A DNA stretch of 64,000 nucleotides, taken from the NCBI GenBank assembly GCA_914767715.1, contig OU612066.1, positions 30,850,283 to 30,914,282 of the forward strand. Reading direction: 5' to 3'. How positions within the stretch are numbered: the stretch's first letter is position 1; each line of letters starts with the position of its first letter. The notes under the pieces are model-generated. The model ran no database searches and had not been told where the DNA came from. It saw only the letters and a program-made list of their open reading frames with translations. The translations under genes and the position numbers were made by a program. This document shows, one piece after another, positions 24,001-36,300 of this stretch. This DNA comes from Membranipora membranacea (lineage: Eukaryota; Bryozoa; Gymnolaemata; Cheilostomatida; Membraniporidae).

Positions 24001-26580
24001 CCTGATTCAAGTATGTGAGGTGTTTTTAATCACTAATATAACACAATTAATCTAATACACTTGAAAAATGGGACCTTGAACAAGTTCGGCATAAATACAA
24101 CTTTTTGTGATGTCAGCTAATCACAATCTGACAACCAATTAAACCCAACTATATTAATATTAAATTGGCTTTTGTCAAGATAAGTTTACAGGTTTACAGG
24201 CTATTTGTTTATGTTGGCTAGCTACGGGCTAGCCTGCGGGCAAAAATGGTGAGTTTTCTTCAGAAATAAATACAAAAAACATGTATTTAAAATTGGAAAA
24301 AGTGCCTTTCATAATACTAAATGATCATTAGATCGGAATTATTAACTTTTTAAAGTAAAATGACCATAATTCCTATCTTTGTTAATTTGGAATTTGGTGC
24401 AAGTGTTGACAAAGCCATAAAAGACCATGTGCGTAGTGCAAACAAACACTACATCTGAAGTTAAACCATTGATGGCATTGAAACCTTTGTACCAGCAAAT
24501 ATGTCATAATTCTCGCTGACTAAAAACAAAAACATTTGCTTGATGTGTGATTAGACACGATTGACTTATATGTTACACTATTGCTGCCGAAATATTATGT
24601 CAAGGTTTTGTTATATGATCAGCCAGCGAGTGATTGATCATGTGGGTTCAATGAATGTTTACCAATTTTTTTTCTAAATATATCAACAAAACCCATACAT
24701 TCCAGGGTTGACAGCTGTTTGGTCAAATCTGTGCAAACTTAACCCAGATTGAATTGCAATGGTGTTTTGGTCTACAGCATAGAATTATGGTCATTCCTTA
24801 ACCCCTAGAACTTGCCTTGAAGTGCCATAATACCACAGCGGTGGTTAACATTGGAGACAATTTGCTGGGCAGTAAATGAGGCAGCTAATCTGTTTATTTT
24901 AGACACCCCCTCCGATGGCTCCCATGGACACATTACACATAACATATCTAGTTTTGACAATGATCTGGCAATCATATCAATTTCTAACAAAGATACTGGA
25001 ATACACAGATTCTGTGATTCGGCAGCACAATGCAGGTGCTGCTTCAGTATCTCGGTCGAAGCAAACCAGTAATTTTGGCATTTGATTGTTTTGGGAAATT
25101 TTGGAAATCATTTTTATCACAGAATTTAATCTGAATTTATGAATCAAACCGAAATTCAAGACCCATCTTCGTGTATCAAGTTTGCGTAGAATACACAGAA
25201 ACTAGTAGGGTTGATTTACATAACCTCATTACATTGTTGAGGTAGCATTTCAATTTTAAAACGATTTAAATATTAGCAGGGTAGGGTAGAGGCTTCATTC
25301 ATTCATCAAAAATCTTATTACAAGTGTCAGGGAAACATGGATAACACCTGTTGTCTGTTGTCCTGGAGTGTGTAAAATTACTGATAGTGGTTTGTGGATT
25401 TTGTATGCAAAGCACACATTGTAAAATGTAATATCTAAAAGACTGGCATTCTGCCGAACGCAAATATCTCCCTCTTACAACCTTGGCCAACAACTTTTGA
25501 CACATTGTTTGCCAACCTTTCACAGTGTATTTTATATCAATCCAAATCAATGTGACTTCATGGCTTGAGAAAGTAATGTGTGGGGAGACAAAAGTTTGTC
25601 GGACCTTTTTTGAGCCTTTATTTTAGCTCAAGTATCAAACACACTGTATGGTATGCAGGCGCACACATATTTTATTTTCCCAGCAAATAAGTGAAGAAAA
25701 GATTGCTAAAAATACTATTGGCAGCGGGGATTTTTGACTTGCTTGTAAAAGTGCAAAGTAACAGTTGGTGCGACTGGTGGATTATTTTGAGAACTAAAAT
25801 GTGTGGTATCTTTGATATGGCGTCGTTTGGGTGACAGGCCATTTACCCAAATTCCCTATCTATATAAGTAACATAATTAGGCCAATTATATAATTTTCGG
25901 CTCTATTGAGTTTGAGGTATAGTGACACCATGGTCTGGAGGTATCACTAGACTAGTTTTTCTGCGCTCAATCATAGTGGATTAGACCATAGTTTATGGGT
26001 GGCGGTGTGGATTTTGCCAGTTTTAGGTGTCAAAATAGGTTCAACGATCAGCTTTTCTTGCAATTAAGAAAGCTGATGCTCGCATAAATAAGCGATTATT
26101 GTCTTAGGAATACATGCCATACACAGACTAATCATCATTAACAATTTTTTGGAAGGATATCTAACTCCTGTGCCTTCATTACGTGACAAAATAGGGCACC
26201 AGGCCTTTAATCGTTTGAAGGAGTGATTATTCCTGCAGGCCTGCCACATCAAACGAGGCCCGGAAGAACCTGGCAGACCCTCAAAGCAGACTAGGTATAA
26301 AAATTGAAAGTTTAATATCATTTTATTGCCATTAAAGCCCTTGTAGGGATTCGCAGAAACATAACAAAATCCAGCTTGATCATCTAATTTTTTCTTCCTC
26401 CATCAAAAGATTAGCTAAATGTTGCATCAAAGAGCATGTCTGTTTAGTAAAACCTACCTCAGAGTTTGTAGAGCATTCGGCGAGCCGTGTATATTCATTA
26501 TTTTCTGTCGATGTTACAAATGATGTCACAGTATTAACCCACAGCAGAAGGCAAGATACACAAATATCCATAGAAAACAT
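15062..26580 (-). CDS. TRABD2: TIKI/TRABD2 family Wnt-inactivating metalloprotease
   Basis: Nine exons: 26458-26580, 23321-23676, 22363-22570, 19537-19680, 18243-18417, 17259-17352, 16227-16343, 15617-15745 and 15062-15221, totalling 501 aa in frame. Exon 1 is a signal peptide ([20 protein letters not shown]). The mature part starts [20 protein letters not shown] and follows TIKI throughout. The two GxxH motifs of the TIKI/TraB fold are present, Gly62-Thr-Ile-His65 and Gly334-Ala-Gly-His337, as is the conserved Glu92 in YFELDLTD; in this family these are the metal-site residues. A phase-1 intron cuts the second GxxH. After a Ser/Lys-rich stalk the C-terminus is hydrophobic (about [15 protein letters not shown]) and ends at once, fitting type I or tail-anchored membrane attachment. 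Known: TIKI removes N-terminal residues of Wnt ligands, causing their oxidation and loss of receptor binding, and is an organiser regulator. The ATG at 26578-26580 is the first in the frame that gives a signal peptide. Confidence 0.93.
17530..17762 (+). repeat. interspersed repeat, copy 1
   Basis: The left edge (ACAGGGC, AGTAGTTTA, then GGTAGGGGAGGC) and right edge (CCTAGAACTACGGGCCTG) recur in the same order at 41110-41286. The middles differ. It is probably an old non-autonomous element in a TIKI intron; the family is not identified. Confidence 0.55.
19373..19486. repeat. foldback element with 28-bp perfect terminal inverted repeats
   Basis: Arms 19373-19400 (starting CCACAGGCCTTCTGTAG) and 19459-19486 are perfect reverse complements around a 58-base centre. 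TGTTGG lies on both sides, a possible target duplication, within a (TATTGG) microsatellite. The element sits 50 bases past the splice donor of the TIKI exon 19537-19680. Confidence 0.9.
19681..22362 (-). other. large TIKI intron (2.7 kb)
   Basis: Between exons 22363-22570 and 19537-19680. Apart from the 14-bp inverted repeat at 22108-22147 I see no exon or known element. Short open frames here (for example around 19846-20237 and 21240-21434) lack any family signal. Confidence 0.6.
22108..22147. repeat. 14-bp perfect inverted repeat, 12-base loop
   Basis: AGATAAGGACTTGA at 22108-22121 is repeated in reverse complement at 22134-22147, in a TIKI intron. It is short for a microRNA precursor, and pairing does not extend. 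Confidence 0.85.
23677..26457 (-). other. TIKI intron 1 (2.8 kb)
   Basis: Separates the signal-peptide exon from the catalytic domain. I see no exon or recognised repeat in it. Confidence 0.6.
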
Positions 26581-27349
26581 GCTCTGACTTAGTGTAGCCC
26601 TAGCCTTGAGAACAGACAAGGTCCAAGTGGTAAAGCAGCGCTCAGTCTGAATGCAGAATCATTTTTTCCCTGCCGTAAATCTTTCATGTACGTTCGCTTT
26701 ATCCATATAGCGGAATGAATAGTCCATGCCTGCTGCGTTTCCATTCACTAATTTATCAGCTGGTTAAAGTGGGCGGAGCAAAGTTTATTGAAAAACGCAA
26801 TAACAGATTACATTTGACCAGAGAGGTGTTAATTGTTTAGCCACAGGACCTTCCTCCAGTGATTGTAATTAACAACCTAACGGTCTAAATTATTTCCAAC
26901 GAAAACGATGCAATTTACACCTGGGGCTACAGCTACAACTACAGAAGAGCCCGAAGGATGTCTGGATTCACTGAGATAAAATGTCATGTACTAATGGATA
27001 TCTCTTATGCAAAACCTCATCAACTCCCTGCAAACCACTAAGTGGCCATCAAAACATTCAGATTAAGAATTAGCAAGTGATTAAGTAATTAATGCTTTTA
27101 CTTTAGTATGTATGGGTGTTGAATGACTCAAGCCTGAGACCTGTCATGCATTGTAAGTAGAGCTTAGCAACAAACTAAAAGGTTTTTGGCAGGAAATCAG
27201 TACAAAGTTCCTATTGTTTTTTACAGCACAGGTATATTTAGAGCAAAAACTATCATGGTCATCAGAGAAAAACATATGAAACCAAAGGTCAGAGCATTAG
27301 TAGGTTTTTACAAGCAGTGAATGTAAGAGATTCAGTATATTGATCCTAT
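26581..27349. other. intergenic region, HEATR4 3' end to TIKI 5' end
   Basis: Both flanking genes are on the minus strand. The region must hold the TIKI promoter/5' UTR and the HEATR4 3' UTR. I see no clear TATA box or canonical AATAAA. Confidence 0.45.
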
Positions 27350-30300
27350 TTATATCTCTTCCTCATCCATAAGATCTGCAGAGGAGAAAGTGTCAGGTGT
27401 TTTAACGTCTATATTAGAGTATCTGTCGAACAGGAAGTTGGTGCTCATTAATCGAGTTCTATCTACAGGGTCAAGGTCACTCGGCTTCTCTCTGAAATCA
27501 TCAACTCCTCCTAGTCTAACTGTAGATGGTAAACTGTGCTCCACAGATTCAGGCCTGGGTGGTACAGACATACGGCCACTGTACGCTCTACCAAGGGCAC
27601 TGGCTCGTGAACCTTCCGCTCTCTGCAACATTACAGACTGTGTTAGGTGTGCAAACTTGGGATATTCATGGTCTTAGATATTGGAAAACGGTAATTGATG
27701 TTGAAAATTGTTGTTATAGAATGTTTAAGGGATAGGGAGCCCAACAAAACTTGTTTAATGGTGTGTTTGAAATCATGTCAGGAGCCAGATATCACATAAA
27801 ATGTTCATTTCTGTGGCTAAACCAATCCATTTAAGGTTTGCAAGAAAATTTGGAGGTCTTTTAAATAGGCTGAATTTCATGCACTGGGTGTATAATTTAA
27901 ATTTAATTTCAATTATGGCCATATAAGTGTGCCAAAAGACCCATGTTATGTAATGCGGCAAAATAAATTAATTACTGAGGTCCCCATTATGTTACCATAA
28001 TGTAACCATTAATGGTAATATAATGTTGGATACTTTTTCCTTACTTAATTTTCCTTACCCTAACTTTACCTTCAATTAATTAATTATCTAAGGCCAATGC
28101 GTGAGACATGAATCCTCAATACAGGACAAGAGCTACATGATAGCAGCAACAATGAAACATTTAGCCTAAGCCTATCCATAAGCTGTTCTTATCTTTGGAT
28201 TAACAGCATAGTTGTCTTCCCTTATCACAAATACAGGAGGGAAACTCAACGCTTGGAATGAATAATATGGGGAGCTCAATGGTTTGAGAAATTCAGCGTT
28301 GAGATCGTGAAATGATGAACATGTATAACAATGGAGAGTAGATATTTCATGCAGATGGATAGGAGCTTGGACATGGAATTAAAAGATGTATCACAATACT
28401 AAAACCTTACCTGTTAATGAAACATCCACCTAACACAACAATTCAAAACAGCAAATCTATGTACAATGTGTGCAATTATAGGCTATATTCGGTTGAAGAT
28501 AAACAAACTCAAAATCTTCTTATCTTTTCATCCTCATGCTCTAGTCTAAACAGTCAGGGGGGATTTCAATTAACATCAGCCAAAATCGCAATCTGATCGC
28601 TCACTCAATGAATGAGTGATACCTGCTAGGGTCTCGCTCAGAAATTGTTCACTCATTGATGGAACTTTCTATATACATTCTGAGTGAGCAATTTGGGAGC
28701 CATTTTTTAATTGAAAGACCAAGTGAGTAAGTTGAAAACGTTAAAGTCCTTCTAATTGAAAGACCCCCAGATTGCAGTTTGGGTGTTTTTAGTGGTGTTA
28801 CTGAACTGACAGTAGAGAGAATGAGAGAGTTTGATAAATAAGTATTACTAACTAGGCCCCGATCTGAGTTTAAGCACTGATACTACTGCTGACAATAGCT
28901 GAGGGAGTAACCTATGAAATGGTTACCTCAAGAGGTTTGTGCTGCGATGGTGACATAGACACCATCTCATCATCCACCTTCCCATCATCTACAGATAGAG
29001 ATCTCAGTCTTTGTACCACAGATCTCTCATCAGAGTGTATAACCTCGATCTGGTCCATTGTTGTTGACAGTACTGTGGGGGTTATAGAGACGGCACGTGA
29101 CTTACTACTTCTCTTCCTCTCATAGCCCGTGGAAGGTCTAGTAGATGATGAGTGTTTAAGCTCACTGATGACTGGAGGTGTTTGCCTGGAATTTTGAATA
29201 AAACAATTTATGGAACTTGTAGATTTGTATTACAAATAAGTCAGTGGCAGACAAGTAAGCCCCTTCATTGACCATGTTGAGGGAGATCCATAATTCATCA
29301 GCAGGCTGAAAATGAGAGACCTCAACGGAAAACCTCATCAAATAAAGAATTGTACCTGTGTCATATATAATCATAGCCAATGAGTCCATCTAAACCCTTG
29401 TTGTAGCAGAGTAGCAGTATTATGAATGAATAATCATTTCAACTTAAAACTAAAATTTTGCCCATAAGGAGTTTTTCTCACCCATCAAACTCAGACGGAT
29501 CACCGACTGAGCCATCACCGCTTCCTTTCCTGTCAGTGTCCAGAGCAGCTTCTAGTTCTTTATCTACCATCTCAGTATTCAGAGAGCTGATACCACTGGC
29601 TGGTCTGGACTTTCCTGAAAGCATAAAGGTAATGTGGTTACCACCTCATTGGCATGCGTGAAAATCTGCTTGGAGTTGTCTATCTAATTTACGATGCAGG
29701 AAAACTACTAACACGCCTCATCATTTATGCGATGCTAGTTTGAGCAGGTAGGGTGGGAAACTTCTGGTCCCACACTCCCTGGTTTGAGCTCATGTAACAT
29801 TAAACCCTCCGATACAACAATACAGTTAGCATTTAGCAGATAAATTATTTAAAACTACATGTTCGAGTAGTGCATTGAAACATTCAATTTTGGAAGTAAT
29901 AAAAAATTTAATCATGAGAAATAAAGCAAACAAACAAGACACCAGCAACAATCATTAAATACCCTAGAGAGCCTACCAGATCTTGTTCTTGCTGATTTCT
30001 TGCTCTTCCCAGAGCTAGTTCTGGGTTTGGATCTTGATGTAAGGCCAGACTTATCCATGTGCGGCTCTTCATCCACCTCTATTATTGGTTCTGTAAGAGA
30101 GATAAAATATTGTAAGACGAGGGCTTGTGAGGTTATTCTCTTTGGCTTTCAGGTTGAACCTCTTATAAGTACACAAGCTCAGTAATCAGCGATCTACAGC
30201 AGGTCTCCAACACTGGAATGCTGTCATAAGTCATTCAGCTCTTTCATACCAGTTAATGACTATCTCGAGCTTAGAGAGAAGCTACATCTAATGCCTACTG

Positions 30301-33300
30301 TAACATCTACCTGATATTGTTGTTGTGAAGGTTTTGTATGAAGGACTGGATGGACGAGGGTACCCTCCTTCCTCCTGACTGTCTGCAGCTTTATCCACTA
30401 TAAGGTTGTCTCCAAATTCATCCTCAATCTAGAGAAACAAATTGGAATAATAAATTATCAAGCTACAACCTCAAAAAGAAGATCGGATAGGAGCTAAATA
30501 GGAGCTGAATATATATATTCACTATGAATTTCTTCTTTGCTGACTACCATCACTTTTATTTCGATATCAGTACATCTTGTGAATTTTTTGGGGTTTGGTT
30601 CGATAGTCAGACTACAAATTGATAAATATATGCAACCTCTCTGATAACCAGTAGGGACGTGCAGGGTTTGGAACAATTTCTTATTTTTATCTGAATACTA
30701 ACCTCATGTGAAGTTCTTGGCGTTTGTGGTATTTTAGGAGGGATATAGATCATTCTCTTTGTGTTTTCGTTCAGTTTCTCATCCTTCTCTAGCACACAGA
30801 TACTGTTATATATATCATTCCTGTTAGACAGCTTTCTGACTTCCGCTTTTATTTGAGCTACCATAGCCATATCTTCTGTGGCGCTTACTCCATTAAACTC
30901 TAATGCTATCTCTAACTCTCTAGTGAACAAAGGAAGAAACATTGAGAAATTTTTTGCAGCTTTTAGTTACCAGGTAATCGTTTGATTGTTGAAGGATTTG
31001 CGAAGCTATGTGGGTCTATGTTGGAGATGGGATGGTTTTTTCACTGGTCTATATTAAACTTCGAGTAAAAGGAGAGAGGGAGAATAACTCTAAGATTTAA
31101 CTTCACTGAATATGGAAATCAACATATTGGCAAAAAAGCAATAGACATCCAATAGTAGATATTCAAGAGTATCTAGCCATGCATAATCTTTGATATCCCG
31201 AGAGTTCACACAGATAATTTGAGGAATAACAGGATGCGCTTTGCGTGTAGATATTGATATGAAGCATTATTGAGTCAGGACTTACTCTTTTACAATTGGA
31301 CTCTCTTCAACAAGCATCCTGTTTTGTAGAATATCAAGAACCTCCTGGTCTTTGAGTTGAAGTAAGATGATCGAGTGACAAGCCTCAGCTCTTACACCTT
31401 CTTCCTCCTCAAATCTTAGGGCCCACAGTAGTGCCTCTCGTACCTCTGGTTGAGGCACTCCTATTTTGCCCAAGGCTAAATTTGAAATAGACAACATATA
31501 TTATTAGTTGAACTGTTTATCAACATCATCATTATAGTTATTTGTTCTGTTTATAAACTTCCATCATTACAGTTCATGTTCCACCCAACTAAGATTTTGT
31601 TTTTAGGGTCGAGATACCAACAAGTAGAATCAGGCTTTTCGAGGTTTACCTTGGATAGCCAAAGCTTTAATTCTCCATATAGGATCTCTATTTGATAGTC
31701 TGAGCAGCTCAGATATGAGTGAGTCATCCTGTATCTTCAGATTACCGGCAGCGATACATGCTTCCTTTCTCACTGATACATACTCATCTCTGAAAGCTCT
31801 CATAAACGGCAGCATTAACTTAGCAGTCATAATTCCTAAATGAAACAGATTAGATATAAAAGCTTATATAAGAGCAACTGTTAGCAGCTGTATTATAAGA
31901 GTTGTCTTCTTAACATCAATGGGCTAACAACTTCTACAATAAGTTAAATCCCGTTGTTATTATGTTTGAGCAGGGAGGGTCGGAGGCTGTGCAAAGGCTT
32001 CCAAAATGCACTTCCAAATGACAAGTCAGAGAAGTTTGATGAAAATCAGTCATCAATACATCATAGTAGCAAAGCAATGCTTACCAAGGAAGCCGATTTT
32101 GGACAGTGTTTCTGATCGTTCTGTCTGAGTGCCTTCTATCAGGATATCTCTCATCTTATCGTGGACCAGTCGACCATATCCACATTTACCTAGTGATTGA
32201 GCTGCTGCCTTCCTTACATCAGAGTGAGGGTCGTTCCACATCAGATGCATCTGAAATGACAGGTAAGAAGTGATGTACAGTTCACAACTTTATAAAATAT
32301 AATAATATAAGTATGCTATGGTATTTCCAAGACTGGGAAAACAACTTTTTTACAGCACTCAAATCACATGTGATCTAATATCACAAAACAGGTCATCATG
32401 CACTTGCCAAAACATGATAAGATCACAATATGGTCATCGCATGTGGAATTTTTTCCAAAGCTGCAATCAAAGTTTGTCAGCCAACAAATGTGAATACTTT
32501 TATTTGGCCCGAACAAAGATTGTCAAAATCATCTCAAGTTACAAATTATTTAGGCATAATGTTTGGATATGAAGTTGTTCATTTTTTCCAATAATATGTA
32601 TATTATGAAAGTTATGCTAGTAAATATCACGCAATAGAAATACTTTAACACTTACTATTTTATTTTGGATATCTGTATTTATATCTCCGTAGAGTTTGGG
32701 AAGACATTTCAGTGACATCACACGATGTCTCCAACTACAATCATTCAGATGCTCTGCCAGCATGGAGTGTACCAGATTCTACAATATAGGCGACGGAAAA
32801 AAGATGAGATTAAAGTTCCACTGTTAAAACTCTAGGTGAATCTGACTACCAGTTCATGAACCAAGTTTTAGGTAGAAAGTTTTATATAACGAATTATGAT
32901 GTTTGAGAATTAGAATTGAATTAAGAATTACCTGGGAACAGTGATAAAGAGAGGTTACACATGATTTTACATAGAAGATACTATTGACGGGATAACCCAA
33001 CATCTGGACATGACACCTACCCCCTAGCTGTCAATCCTGTGTTTAAGAGAGGATACAGAGCCAATATCTAACCCAAAAATACCCACTATTGTAAACATGC
33101 ATTTTCCTTCCTATCACCAATGATTAAGAGCATTAATTGGAACAACAATCAAGCATGCATTTAGTAACAATCCGCCTTGATTGAGAATGCATCAAGGAGG
33201 CTTGAAGAACTTTATCAAAGACAGAAGCTTTACCCCTCGATGCTTGAGTGCCTAAACCTGGGTCATAATGGGTTGTTGCGGACCCCCTATGACACAGATT

Positions 33301-36300
33301 TGGCACAGAAGCTAATTGTACTACGACTCGATTTACCTGACCATAATCATCCTGCAAGGAACAATTTCATATTAACATGGATACTCGTGGGTGCAAATAC
33401 TGGTTGCACATACTGACAAAAGGCCAAATAAAATGAAACGTAAGCTATTGGATATTAAACATGAAAACATTTTGTCATCTAAAGACTGGACCTCTCCAAC
33501 TTTACTGCCTTTCTAACTGAGTATATGAACAGAATATATTCAAGGTTTTTTTTAATGTTATACCACTTCTTATGAAAGGTGGTTGCTGTTTTTGATGAGT
33601 GAACTTTGAATACCCTTTAAACAAGAGTATACTTATACTGACCGTATTATTACTGATATAGGCTAGCAGGGAGCACGACTTCTCATAGAAGATCATATCC
33701 TGATTGGTCATCATCTGATCGACACATTCCCCAATGACATCACTGTCCGTCACACCGTACAAGCCTAAGCATTGTACAGCCGCCCATCTATCGGCTTTGT
33801 TCTACAAAAATAGATTGTAGGGCCCTAAATTTAGCTATAAGATTTAAAAAATACGACCATGCAAAACTAGGACAATACACTTGAATGAAGTGCTAACAGA
33901 ACACAAATAAAAATCTAGAGTCAAAACTTTAGTAGTAGATAGTTGACAGTTTTGTCATAGATTTGGGACGTAAATACACTTGATTCGAGTGCAAGGTTCT
34001 GCATGATATAGATATTTAGAGTCTTAACACGGAACGCCATCAACATTGGAACAAACAGTAAATAATTAGGGAATGATTTAGAACTTGAACACAGATAGTA
34101 GTACAAGAAAAGAACTACCAAAAATCCTGCTGGCCAAACTAATATAATATTCATTACCACTTCCCAGGTTGTCCCGTTGGCATGCTGAAAATGTTTCAGA
34201 GGGTTTTTATGATAATAATGTATTAAGATACTTCTTTGGATCTAACGAATGTTTACGGCTTTCCCACAATGCACCGTAAGCCTGAAATACTATGGGGAAA
34301 TTTCATAATGGGCTATTCTTTAGGATGCCATATTTGTACCCAAATATGAAACAGCATAGTAGATGGGTCTACTCTAAGGAAAAGATCTAAAAAAGGAGTC
34401 TAAAAACCTGTTAGAATGATGCTTTCTTTGCACAGAAAATGTTAAATTTAGTAAGAATTAGCAGATATGTAGGCTAATTATATGTAAGACTTTGCTGAGG
34501 CCAACAGCGATATGGTCCAAACTGTGTCCACCCTTGATGAATTTCTTCAACTTCTTCACTAAGTTTTAAGCAGTCCCAATTGAAGCAATCGCCATATTGA
34601 GGAGAAAACAACCTACATGGAATATTAGGACACACGAAGGATCCAAATATGTTATGTTCAAGCGGATTTGGGGTTGAAACACAATCTACTAAACATTTTT
34701 TTCATAGCGGGTGTAGCTAACATCCTGCTTCAAATGGAGACTATCTACTGAATCTAGTGAGGTGAGTTTGCAAAGATTAACGGGAGTCAATCAAGTAATC
34801 TCTAGGAAATAATATTATGTATAATGTAATGCTTTGAGAAATCATTATGGGTTAAGAACAGTAACATCATTTAAATCTAAAAACAGGAACGAAAGTATAT
34901 GGTTATGAGAATTTATTTGCATCTATTTGACGGCATAGCCAAAGATATTCGATGGGGCCGACTATGATATAAACTGAGAAGAATTAAGAGTTACCAAGTT
35001 CTGAAAAGAAAGATAAGATTGATGGTCAGTGTTAAATAATTACTCCCTACTTGAATCATTGTATCTTTTTGTGAGATTACAATTAGACCAAGTTTGGTCC
35101 AGTTTGCCTGCATCTGGAATTGCTTCCACCTACTGATCAGTAGAAGGGGAGTAAACCCGAAAGCAGGTAAACTGGATCAAACCTTATCTGGACTTCATTA
35201 GTCTTTTTGATAATCAGAGCTCAAGCATACCCTTACTAAACTTATGCAGCCTTTCTTTCATATGATTTGTTTTCAGTTTAAAACAGATGAAATACACTTG
35301 AAAATGGCTGGCTGTCAGGTCCTGGAATGTAAAGGTATCTTGTAGAAAGTAATTAAGAGTTTTGTGTTGTTCTGCTGTAGATCAAGTTTGATCAAAATTG
35401 ATCTTGTTCTAGTATAGACTTACATGGTGTGTCATAACTTGTTTATTCTTACAAAAAGAAAATGTTCATTAAGACATAGTTACAAATCAAATATAGTATT
35501 ATTGTGAGGAAGCGGGGACAAACTTATTTCAAATTAATTCATGCAGAGATCAACAAACGATTGCAGCAGTTGGGTTTTTTGGCTGACGGATGGGAAAGAG
35601 AGCCAATGGAAGGCGACTGGAATGCCTGTTGAGATATAGTGAAGGTGAAGTTGAATTACTTTCACATTCACTATACATCAATAAGTAATTTCAGGAAAGT
35701 ACTGTCTGACCTGGTGTTGGCTGGCTCTCTCCTCTCCTCAATAAGAGCAAGCAAATTGCCCAATATTCAGTGCTTTGTTAGGGCGTGCTCCCGGTTTCTA
35801 ATTATCCTAGGAAAAACCTCATAGAAATGTTTCTTTATTTTACCTGGTCTGGTAGGAGATTTTGTCTCAGTATCTGCTCAGCGTTCTCGTTCGGTTTCTG
35901 TAGAGCATGCAGAGCTATAGCCGCAGCTAATCGTACTTTGGCATGTTCATCATCAAGCAGACAGTCCAACGCCACAAATATCTTCTCTGGTAAGTGGGAT
36001 TTGTCTGCTCGTTTTACAGTATAGAGCTGAATACCTGTAACAGAGCGTTCAGTAAGAAATAAAAGGCGTAAAAAATTCACTCAGAAAGTTGGCATATATC
36101 GAAGACCAATGAAAATGTGATTGATTTTTTTCTGATCAACATTTTCCAAAACGCTTCCACCTTTTATATAGTTGTAAATTCAGTTCATAAAACTATTAGC
36201 TTGTTATATCAGCTGCGTCTTTTCCTCTTTTTTAGATTGAAAGTATGAGTCTATAAGGAGTTGTCTTTCAAAAAATTATGAATGGATAACTTTGACATAA

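Noticed and set aside
33177-33416. Open frames on both strands at 33133-33416
   Set aside because: They fall in a HEATR4 intron, lack splice continuity with neighbouring exons and overlap each other as frame shadows.
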